This document shows positions 57,846-64,000 of a DNA stretch of 64,000 nt, piece by piece (position 1 is the first letter of the stretch; each line of letters opens with the position of its first letter). The translations under genes and the position numbers were made by a program. The stretch is from CAWCUZ01 sp963798795. GTDB taxonomy: Bacteria; Acidobacteriota; Vicinamibacteria; Vicinamibacterales; SCN-69-37. The notes beneath the pieces are model-generated. The model made no database searches. It was given only the letters and a program-made list of their open reading frames with translations, and was not told the origin of the DNA. Where the stretch lies: assembly GCA_963798795.1 (NCBI GenBank), contig CAWCUZ010000002.1, forward strand, positions 806,001 to 870,000, read 5' to 3'.

Positions 57846-58868
57846 ATGGTCAACGTCCTCGTCACCGGCGGCGCCGGATTCATCGGATCCAACTTCGTGC
57901 GATGGGCGCACGGCCGCCATCCCGACTGGCGCATCACGACGCTCGACAAGCTGACCTACGCCGGCCGGCTCGAGAACCTGCGCGACGTGATGGACAGCCC
58001 GCGACACGTCTTCGTCAAGGGCGACGTGGCCGACGCCGCGGTCGCGGGTCCGCTCGTGCGCGACGCCGGCATCGTCGTGCACTTCGCGGCCGAAACGCAC
58101 GTGGACCGGTCGATCCTGGCAGCCGGGGAGTTCATCCAGACCGACGTGTTCGGCACGTTCGTGCTGCTCGAGGCAGCGCGCGAGGCCCCGAACCTGCGGC
58201 GCTTCGTCCAGATCTCGACCGACGAGGTGTACGGCAGCGTCCCGGAGGGGCTGAGCCGCGAGACGGACGAGCTCCGGCCGCGCAACCCGTACTCGGCGAG
58301 CAAGGCCGGCGCGGATCGGCTGGCCTACAGCTACCACGCCACGCACGGGGTCCCGGTGGTCATCACGCGGGCCTCGAACAACTACGGGCCGAATCAGTTC
58401 CCCGAGAAGGTCATCCCGCTCTTCATCACGAACGCGATCGACGAGCGGCCGCTGCCCCTCTACGGCGACGGGCTCAACGTGCGCGACTGGCTGCACGTCG
58501 AGGATCACTGCCGTGCCCTCGACCTGCTGATCGCGGAGGGCCGCGACGGCGAGGTGTACAACGTGGGCGGTGGCAACGAAGTGCCGAACATCGAACTGAC
58601 CCGGCGGATCCTGCAGCTCACCGGACGTCCCGAGTCGCTCCTGGCGCGCGTGGCCGACCGTCTCGGCCACGACCGGCGCTACGCGCTCGACACCACGAAG
58701 CTGCGCGGACTGGGGTGGCGGCCGCAGGTTCCATTCGCCGACGGCCTGGCGGCGACCGTGGCCTGGTATCGCGACAACCCCTGGTGGTGGCGGCCCATCA
58801 AGGAAGACGACCCCGCGTTTCGCGCGTACTATCACGCGCAGTACGGCGCGCGGCCGACGTCCGCCTGA
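57846..58868 (+). CDS. rfbB: dTDP-glucose 4,6-dehydratase
   Basis: A 340-residue RmlB. NAD-binding VLVTGGAGFIGSNFVRWA, DKLTYAGRLENL, HFAAETHVDRSI, FVQISTDEVYGS, and the catalytic NPYSASKAGADRL (Tyr-x3-Lys) are all intact, and the end FRAYYHAQYG is typical. It makes dTDP-4-keto-6-deoxyglucose for rhamnose or other deoxysugars. rmlA, rmlC and rmlD are not adjacent. Its stop overlaps the ATG of the reductase gene as TGATG. Confidence 0.94.
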   Translation: MVNVLVTGGAGFIGSNFVRWAHGRHPDWRITTLDKLTYAGRLENLRDVMDSPRHVFVKGDVADAAVAGPLVRDAGIVVHFAAETHVDRSILAAGEFIQTDVFGTFVLLEAAREAPNLRRFVQISTDEVYGSVPEGLSRETDELRPRNPYSASKAGADRLAYSYHATHGVPVVITRASNNYGPNQFPEKVIPLFITNAIDERPLPLYGDGLNVRDWLHVEDHCRALDLLIAEGRDGEVYNVGGGNEVPNIELTRRILQLTGRPESLLARVADRLGHDRRYALDTTKLRGLGWRPQVPFADGLAATVAWYRDNPWWWRPIKEDDPAFRAYYHAQYGARPTSA

Positions 58869-59830
58869 TGGCGGCCGTCGAGCGCGACGTCACGCTGGTC
58901 ACCGGCGCGACCGGGTTCGCGGGCGGTCATCTGCTGGATCGGCTGAACGGGCGCGGGCCGATCGTGGCCTGGCATCGGCCGGCCACGCCGCCACCGCTCG
59001 ATCGGGGCACGGACGTCGAGTGGCGGCCGGTCGACCTCGTCGATGCGGCCGGCGTGGCCGAGGCGGTGGCCCGGGCGCGGCCGGCGCGGATTTTCCACCT
59101 GGCCGGGGCCCCGCAGGTCGCCGAGTCCTGGCGCAACGTCATGCCGGCCCTCGAAACGAACGTGCTCGGCACGCACCATCTCATCGAGGCAGTGCGGCGC
59201 CGTGGCAGCGCGTGCCGGATCCTCGTCGTTTCCTCGGCGTCGGTCTACGGCGCCACCGACGGCCCGCTCGACGAAGAGGCGGCGCTCGTCCCGGCAAGTC
59301 CGTACGGGCTCTCGAAGCTGGCGCAGGATCAGCTGGCCGTGCGCGCGTTCGAGGAGGACGGCCTCGACGTGGTGGTGGCGCGGCCGTTCAATCACGCCGG
59401 GCCGCGGCAGGTCCCCGCGTTCGCGGTGGCGAGCTTCGCGCGCCAGATTGCCCTCATCGAGGCGGGCCGGATCGATCCGGAAATCCGCGTCGGCAACCTC
59501 GACGCCCGGCGCGACCTCACCGACGTCCGCGACGTGGTCGACGCCTACGAACACCTGATGGAGCGGGCGCCGGCCGGCCGCCCGTACAACGTCTGTTCCG
59601 GGCGCGCCGTCCGGGTGGGGGATCTGCTGGAGTCCCTCCTGGCCCGGTCCGGCGCGCGCATCCGGGTCGTCCAGGATCCCGATCGGCTGCGCCCGAACGA
59701 CACGCCGCTGGTGCTCGGCGACCCGACGAGGATTCACACCGAGCTGGACTGGTCGGCGCGGATTTCGATTGCGGACCTGCTCCGCGACACACTCGACTGG
59801 TGGCGTGCCTCGGTCGGCGCGGCGGCCTGA
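58868..59830 (+). CDS. NAD(P)-dependent 4-keto-6-deoxysugar reductase (Rmd-like SDR)
   Basis: A 320-residue extended SDR. LVTGATGFAGGHLLDRL is the cofactor glycine loop; FHLAGAPQVAESW, SSASVYGATDGPLDE and the catalytic SPYGLSKLAQDQLAV (Tyr-x3-Lys) follow. VARPFNHAGPRQVPAF is typical for GDP-6-deoxy-D-mannose reductase. It would reduce a 4-keto sugar, perhaps that made by rfbB (then dTDP-linked). Its ATG overlaps the rfbB stop. Confidence 0.8.
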   Translation: MAAVERDVTLVTGATGFAGGHLLDRLNGRGPIVAWHRPATPPPLDRGTDVEWRPVDLVDAAGVAEAVARARPARIFHLAGAPQVAESWRNVMPALETNVLGTHHLIEAVRRRGSACRILVVSSASVYGATDGPLDEEAALVPASPYGLSKLAQDQLAVRAFEEDGLDVVVARPFNHAGPRQVPAFAVASFARQIALIEAGRIDPEIRVGNLDARRDLTDVRDVVDAYEHLMERAPAGRPYNVCSGRAVRVGDLLESLLARSGARIRVVQDPDRLRPNDTPLVLGDPTRIHTELDWSARISIADLLRDTLDWWRASVGAAA

Positions 59831-59835
59831 GGGGG

Positions 59836-61167
59836 ATGGCTGAGTTCTCCGAACGCGGGCGGCAGGTCGTCCACATCCTCGTGGGCGGGTTCGCGCTGCT
59901 GCTCCGGTGGCTGGTCTGGTGGCAGGCCGCGCTGCTCGCGATGGTCGCCGTCACCTTCAATCTGTTCGCGCTGCCCGCGCTCAACCGCCGCGTGTTCAGA
60001 CCGGGCGATCTCGACTCGCCGTTCCGCTCCGGAATCGTCATCTACCCGCTCGCCGTGCTGGCGCTGGTCCTCTCGTTTCCGCACCGGCTCGACATCGTGG
60101 CGGCGGCCTGGGGCATTCTCGCGGCGGGCGACGGCATGGCGACCCTGATCGGCGCTCACGTCCGCACGCGGCCGCTGCCCTGGAACCGGACCAAGTCGAC
60201 GGGCGGACTGGTGGCCTTCATCGTCTGCGGCGGCGCGGCAGGCGCGGGCCTCGCGCTCTGGACGCGCGCCCCGCACGAGGGCGCCGTCGCCTGGACGATG
60301 GGCGGCGCCTTCGCGGCGGCGCTCGTCGCCGGATTCGTCGAGACCGTGCCGATCCGGCTCAACGACAACATCTCCGTGCCCGCCATGGCGGCGCTGGTGC
60401 TGTGGAGCGCGAGCGTGGTCCGGCCGGAGATCGCGGCCGGCTTCTGGCCGCTGGTCCAATCGCGCCTCCCCGCGGCGATCGTGGTCAACGCCGCGGCGGC
60501 CGTCCTCGGCTGGCGGATCGGCGGCGTCACCATCGCGGGAGCGGTGACCGGCGGCGTGATCGGCGCCGGCGTCCTGGCAACGACCGGCCTCCCCGGCTGG
60601 TTGCTGCTCTTCGCGACGTTTCTTGCGGCCGCCATCACCACGCGCGCCGGATTCCAGCGCAAGGCGCTGCTCGGCATCGAAGAGGCGCGGCACGGACGCC
60701 GCGGCGCCGGCAACGCGATCGCCAACACCGGTCCCGCCGCCTGGGCCGCGCTGTTGTCAATCGGCGTCGTGCATGGCGAGGCGGCGCGGATCGCGTTCGT
60801 GGCGGCCCTGGTCACGTCGGCCAGCGACACGGTGGCGAGCGAGGTCGGCAAAGCGTGGGGAAAGACCACCTGGCTGCTCCGCGGCTTCCGCCGGGTGCCC
60901 CCCGGCACGTCCGGGGCGGTCTCGGCAGAAGGCACCCTCGCCGGGATCCTTGCGGCCACCATGCTGGGCGGCCTCGCCGCGCTGCTCGGTCTGATTCCGA
61001 TCGGCGCGATCGCGATGATCATGGCGGCGGCCACCCTCGCCTCGTTCGCGGAAGGCGCGCTCGCGACGACGCTCGAGGGACCGGGGATCCTCAATAATGA
61101 CGCGTTGAACTTCATCAACTCCGCGATTGGCGCCGCCCTGGCGCTCGTCGCCTGGACGCTGATCTGA
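59836..61167 (+). CDS. Fused prenol kinase-like/DUF92 (VTE5-VTE6 type) membrane protein
   Basis: A 443-residue integral membrane protein with two known halves. Residues ~1-190 are of the dolichol/phytol kinase and phosphatidate cytidylyltransferase type: GRQVVHILVGGFALL at the start and GDGMATLIGAHVR...NRTKSTGGL, the CTP-binding signature. Residues ~200-443 are DUF92: TTRAGFQRKALLGIEEARHG, SDTVASEVGKAWGK, RRVPPGTSGAVSAEGTLAG and NNDALNFINSAIGA. In plants the separate VTE5 and VTE6 phosphorylate phytol and then phytyl phosphate. Here both could lie on one chain, giving a two-step prenol to prenyl-diphosphate kinase. It starts six bases after the reductase and ends two bases before the UbiA gene. 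Confidence 0.78.
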   Translation: MAEFSERGRQVVHILVGGFALLLRWLVWWQAALLAMVAVTFNLFALPALNRRVFRPGDLDSPFRSGIVIYPLAVLALVLSFPHRLDIVAAAWGILAAGDGMATLIGAHVRTRPLPWNRTKSTGGLVAFIVCGGAAGAGLALWTRAPHEGAVAWTMGGAFAAALVAGFVETVPIRLNDNISVPAMAALVLWSASVVRPEIAAGFWPLVQSRLPAAIVVNAAAAVLGWRIGGVTIAGAVTGGVIGAGVLATTGLPGWLLLFATFLAAAITTRAGFQRKALLGIEEARHGRRGAGNAIANTGPAAWAALLSIGVVHGEAARIAFVAALVTSASDTVASEVGKAWGKTTWLLRGFRRVPPGTSGAVSAEGTLAGILAATMLGGLAALLGLIPIGAIAMIMAAATLASFAEGALATTLEGPGILNNDALNFINSAIGAALALVAWTLI

Positions 61168-61168
61168 G

Positions 61169-62077
61169 ATGGCGAAGCTGCGGGACTACGTCGAGCTGGG
61201 CCGGCCGTTCACCCTGATCGCGCCGGCCCTCGGATTCGTGTCGGGCGCGCTCACCGCGGTGGGCGCGCGGCCGCACGAACCGTGGAGCGCGGGGCTGCTC
61301 GTCCCGGCGGCGATCGGCGCCCTCATGGCACTGGTCTTCAACGCCGGCAACAACGCGCTGAATCAGATCTACGACCTCGAGATCGATCGCGTGAACAAGG
61401 GCACGCGCCCCCTGCCCAGCGCCCGGCTGAGCATCGGCGACGCCTGGCGCTTCACGGCCGTGGCCTACGCCGTGACGCTTGGGCTGGCCTGGCTCGTGGC
61501 CCCGAACGGACGCCACCAGTGCTTCTGGATCGTGCTCGTGGCAATGGCGGCGACCTACGTGTACTCGGTGCCGCCCCTGCGGACGAAAGCGCGCGGCATC
61601 TGGGCCAACATCACGATCGCCATTCCGCGCGGCGTGCTGCTCAAGGTCGCCGGCTGGTCGGCGGTCAAGACGGTCGTGGGACTCGAGCCGTGGTATATCG
61701 GCAGCATCTTCGGCCTGTTCCTCCTCGGCGCCTCGACGACGAAGGACTTTGCCGACATGGAGGGCGACCGGCAGGGCGGGTGCCGGACGCTGCCGATCAT
61801 CTACGGCGTGCGCCGCACGGCCTGGATGATCTCGCCTTCCTTCGTCGTCCCGTTTCTGCTCATCAACGTCGGGACCGCCGCCGGCATCCTCACCGGCCAC
61901 GCGCTGCTCCTCCATCTGCTGGGCGCCGGCATGACCGCGTACGGCGTCTACGTCTGCTATCTGATGCTGAAGCGTCCGGAGGATCTCGCGGTCGAAGCCA
62001 ACCACGTGTCGTGGGCGCACATGTACCGCATGATGTTCGTCGCCCAGATCGGCTTCGCGCTCGCCTATCTGCTCTAG
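61169..62077 (+). CDS. UbiA-family prenyltransferase
   Basis: A 302-residue UbiA prenyltransferase with about eight membrane helices. The first Asp-rich motif is NNALNQIYDLEIDRVNKGTR (N-x3-D-x3-D) and the second KDFADMEGDRQGGCRTLP. It transfers a prenyl diphosphate to an acceptor. KDF-x2-EGD and NQ-x2-D of this kind occur in chlorophyll synthase, homogentisate prenyltransferases and geranylgeranylglyceryl-phosphate transferases; which acceptor is used here is open. Its stop codon TAG is the first three bases of the terminal repeat of the MITE-like element behind it. It is tightly coupled to the prenol kinase fusion. Confidence 0.85.
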   Translation: MAKLRDYVELGRPFTLIAPALGFVSGALTAVGARPHEPWSAGLLVPAAIGALMALVFNAGNNALNQIYDLEIDRVNKGTRPLPSARLSIGDAWRFTAVAYAVTLGLAWLVAPNGRHQCFWIVLVAMAATYVYSVPPLRTKARGIWANITIAIPRGVLLKVAGWSAVKTVVGLEPWYIGSIFGLFLLGASTTKDFADMEGDRQGGCRTLPIIYGVRRTAWMISPSFVVPFLLINVGTAAGILTGHALLLHLLGAGMTAYGVYVCYLMLKRPEDLAVEANHVSWAHMYRMMFVAQIGFALAYLL

Positions 62078-62180
62078 CAGCCCGTGGTGCAGGTCCACCG
62101 TTGCAACGAGACGGCCGATGCGCCCGGCCGGCCAGGCGCGACGACCGAGAATACGGTGTGTCTTTGAGGGAGGAGCCACG
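62075..62180 (+). repeat. MITE-like repeat, copy B (left half)
   Basis: Starts TAGCAGCCCGTGGTGCAGGT and continues with the GAGACGGCCGATGCGCCCGG block and the GCCAGGCGCGACGACCGAGA core that recur at 63411-63574. The right terminal repeat is missing. Its first three bases are the UbiA stop codon. Confidence 0.8.
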
Positions 62181-62251
62181 CTGGGTCTCCAGACCCGGCG
62201 TCGGCTCGGGTTGACGCGGGCGGTCACGCGAGGCGAAAATACGGCGAAGCT

Positions 62252-63205
62252 ATGCGTCCGGCACAACTGGCCCTGTTTTCCGAGGCGCCGCGGCGGCCGT
62301 CGTTGCGCGATGTGGCGGATGCCGTTCGCGAAGCGGGCATCGACGCCCTGCCGGATGCGCGTCGTCGGGCGGACCAGGCGCGCTACCAGGAAGTCGAGGT
62401 CCGCAGCGCGCTCGCCAGGACGGAGGGCATGCCGTTCCGGTGGGCGCTCAATCCGTACCGCGGCTGCACGCACGCGTGCGAGTACTGCTACGCGCGCAGG
62501 TACCAGCGACATCTCGAGCTCGGCACCGGCGACGACTTCTCGTCGGTCATTCTCGTGAAGGCGAACCTGCCGCAGGCGCTCCGGCGGGAGCTCGGCCGGC
62601 CGGGATGGTCGCGTGAAGTCGTCGCGGTGGGCACGGCGACCGATCCGTATCAGCCGATCGAGGGCCACTACCGGCTGACCCGGCAGTGCCTGGGGGTCTT
62701 CGCTGAAGCGCGCACGCCGATTTCGATTGTCACGAAAGGGCCGATGGTCGTGCGGGACATCGACCTGCTGCAGCGCGTCGCGTCCGTCGCGGAGGTACGC
62801 GTCTACGTCAGTGTCCCGTCGGTCGACGAGACGGCTTGGAGCAGGCTCGAGCCGGGCACCGCGCCGCCGCTGCAGCGGCTGCGCGCCGTCCGGCAGCTCG
62901 CCGATGCCGGCATCGAAGCGGGTGTGCTGATGATGCCGCTCGTCCCGGGCATCACCACCTCACGCACCGCGGTGGACCGGACGCTCCGGGCCGTGGCGGA
63001 CGCCGGCGCGCGCTTCGTCGGCACCAACGTCGCGCGGCTCGACCCGGGTGTGCGCGAGCACTTCCTTGCGTTCCTCCAGCGGGAGTACCCCGACCTGGTG
63101 GACGGGTACGAACGCCTGTACCGGCGCACCTCACCGCCGGCAGACTACGCTCGTGAGATCAAGGCCATGGTGCACACGCTTGCCGCGCGGTACCGCGCCG
63201 GCTGA
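62252..63205 (+). CDS. Radical SAM protein (spore photoproduct lyase-like / Rv2578c family)
   Basis: A 317-residue radical SAM protein. The cluster motif is CTHACEYCYARR (C-x3-C-x2-C); NPYRGCTHACEYCYARRYQR before and after it is characteristic for the Rv2578c/PA0069 family, related to spore photoproduct lyase. VTKGPMVVRDIDLL, VYVSVPSVDE and GVLMMPLVPGI follow along the barrel. No C-terminal DNA-photoproduct domain beyond this is seen, and the substrate is unknown; nucleic-acid repair or metabolism has been suggested for the family. The frame is intact. It stands between two MITE-like copies. Confidence 0.85.
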   Translation: MRPAQLALFSEAPRRPSLRDVADAVREAGIDALPDARRRADQARYQEVEVRSALARTEGMPFRWALNPYRGCTHACEYCYARRYQRHLELGTGDDFSSVILVKANLPQALRRELGRPGWSREVVAVGTATDPYQPIEGHYRLTRQCLGVFAEARTPISIVTKGPMVVRDIDLLQRVASVAEVRVYVSVPSVDETAWSRLEPGTAPPLQRLRAVRQLADAGIEAGVLMMPLVPGITTSRTAVDRTLRAVADAGARFVGTNVARLDPGVREHFLAFLQREYPDLVDGYERLYRRTSPPADYAREIKAMVHTLAARYRAG

Positions 63206-63250
63206 GCGCCGGCCGGGATGTCGGGTCCGCGTTCGCCTGGTGTCCTGACA

Positions 63251-63413
63251 CTGGTGTCCTGGCGTGATTCATCGCATAAGTTCCGGGCGGGGCATCCCGG
63301 CTCGCGGCGTGGCTCCTCCCTCGAATACCGCCAGTATTCTCGGTCGTCGCGCCTGGCGAGCCGGGCGCCGCGCTCCGGAACTTATTGCGCGAATCACGGT
63401 TCCAGGACACTAG
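63251..63413. repeat. MITE-like element C1 with imperfect terminal inverted repeats
   Basis: The first ~35 bases (CTGGTGTCCTGG...CGCATAAGTTCC) and the last ~37 (GGAACTTATTGCGCG...CCAGGACACTAG) are inverted copies with a few differences. Inside is the 50-base core also found in C2 and B, in reverse orientation. The right arm recurs as copy A at 43672-43735. Confidence 0.75.
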
Positions 63414-63574
63414 CAGCCAGTGGTGCAAGTCCGCCGTCGCAGCGAGACGGCCGATGCGCCCGGCCGGCCAGGCGCGACGACCGAGAATACTGAGCGTATT
63501 TGAGGGAGGAGCCACGCCGCCGGGCGGGATGCAGCGGCCGTCGAATGCAGGCGGACTTGCACCACGGGCTGCTA
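63411..63574. repeat. MITE-like element C2 with 25-bp terminal inverted repeats
   Basis: A 164-base element. The 25-bp ends 63411-63435 and 63550-63574 are inverted copies with 24 matches; they begin TAGCAGCC. The interior has the shared core (GCCAGGCGCGACGACCGAGA, then a short ATACTGAGCGTAT palindrome and GAGGGAGGAGCCACG). No coding capacity. It shares TAG with C1 at 63411-63413, and its right end supplies the stop codon of the M48 protease. Confidence 0.8.
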
Positions 63575-64000
63575 CGGCCGGGAGGACATCAGCGCGGCGA
63601 TCCGCTCCTCGGTGGGAGGATGGGTGCTGAAAAGTGACATCAGGCTGCGCCCCGAGAACGGATTCATGATGAACAAGTGGGCCGTCGCCGGATTGGCCTT
63701 CATCGGCAGGCGGCGCGAGGCGTTCTCGATGCGGCGGAGGGCGTTGGCGAGACCGGAGGGCGACCCGGCGATCTGGGCGCCGCCGCGATCGGCCGCGAAC
63801 TCGCGCTGGCGGGAGATGGCGGCCTGGATGAGCAAGGCGGCAACGGGCGCGAGAATCGCCAGCGCGAGCAGCCCAATCGGGTTGCCGGCGTCGCGGTCCC
63901 GTCCGGCACCCACGCCCGCCCCGAAAAAGGCGGCGAATCGCGCCATGTAGGCCAGCATCATGATGGCGCCGGCGATGGTCGCCGCCACCGAGCTGATCAG
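63572..64000 (-). CDS. M48-family metalloprotease (HtpX-like), C-terminal part (partial)
   Basis: The gene enters from beyond the right edge; the C-terminal ~142 residues are seen. FAADRGGAQIAGSPSGLANAL has the third zinc ligand region (E-x3-D), followed by RRIENASRR and LFSTHPPTEERIAALM, the typical HtpX end. One or two hydrophobic helices (IAGAIMMLAYMARFAAFF, LLALAILAPVAALLI) precede it. HtpX degrades damaged membrane proteins. The HExxH site is outside the window. The TAG stop (63572-63574) lies in the end of repeat C2. Confidence 0.85.
   Translation of the reverse strand: MISSVAATIAGAIMMLAYMARFAAFFGAGVGAGRDRDAGNPIGLLALAILAPVAALLIQAAISRQREFAADRGGAQIAGSPSGLANALRRIENASRRLPMKANPATAHLFIMNPFSGRSLMSLFSTHPPTEERIAALMSSRP

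Noticed and set aside
55395..58835. A 1146-codon open frame on the minus strand
   Set aside because: It is the antisense shadow of lptD and rfbB, both of which have full family motifs on the plus strand.
62075..63574. CRISPR array
   Set aside because: Repeats are few, long, inverted and unevenly spaced, with no spacers and no cas genes.
63251..63574. Insertion sequence with transposase
   Set aside because: Both elements are about 160 bases and have no coding capacity.

Overview
This window is GC-rich (visibly about 70%), densely packed chromosomal DNA from a diderm bacterium. An outer-membrane LPS transporter (lptD), TonB/ExbB/ExbD genes, an RND efflux pair, a lipoprotein pathway (lspA, lgt) and a SecDF-YajC operon all point to a Gram-negative envelope. 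Gene style (H+-pyrophosphatase, stand-alone Tal/Pgi-type glucose-6-phosphate isomerase, VTE5-DUF92 fusion, Fur next to rubrerythrin, tRNA-Sec) fits Acidobacteriota, perhaps Vicinamibacteria; that placement is an inference. No phage, CRISPR array, rRNA or classical IS element is visible. Most of the window is housekeeping.

Layout. 1-4.7 kb: AddA/UvrD-like helicase (partial), AddB-like nuclease and an exported protein, all on the minus strand. 5-9.6 kb: tRNA-Ala(GGC), a cold-shock protein, tRNA-Sec(UCA), a HAD phosphatase whose end lies antisense to tRNA-Sec, an ABC-like ATPase with a ruined P-loop, a PHP phosphoesterase, a rubrerythrin-like protein, a Fur/PerR regulator and erpA. 9.7-16.3 kb (+): aldehyde dehydrogenase, pgi, an exported methyltransferase, a prenyl diphosphate synthase and a membrane phosphodiesterase. 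16.3-30.8 kb: divergent bioY/thiD, then moaE-moaD-prfA-prmC-HIT-ileS-lspA-lgt-rluD-NUDIX-RND adaptor-RND pump. 30.9-37 kb: lon and dksA (-), rpmB and ridA (+), rel (-). 37-43.6 kb: TPR lipoprotein (+), then tonB-exbB-exbD-exbD and hppA (-). 43.7-48.6 kb (-): tgt-yajC-secD-secF-DUF502. 48.6-64 kb: ddl, an unusual strong transcription unit encoding a 17-residue Lys-rich peptide, a HEAT-cyclophilin lipoprotein (-), then a + strand run dNK-accD-folC-lptD-rfbB-reductase-VTE5/DUF92-UbiA, a radical SAM protein and a partial M48 protease, with MITE-like repeats at the end.

Reading frames are broken in clusters (about 8.1-8.9, 17.9-19.5, 27.5-30, 33.5-36.8, 44.7-48 and 49-55.5 kb), often in essential genes such as prfA, rpmB, secD, accD and folC, while neighbours are perfect. 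This looks like locally poor consensus (single-base indels), not gene decay, so the affected genes are given as whole loci with approximate internal frames.

The items most worth following up are the promoter-leader-micropeptide-terminator cassette at 49.87-50.29 kb, the modular MITE-like repeats at 62-63.6 kb whose ends supply stop codons to flanking genes, the fused prenol/prenyl-phosphate kinase next to a UbiA prenyltransferase, and -10 elements placed 6-9 bases from start codons, which suggest leaderless mRNAs.
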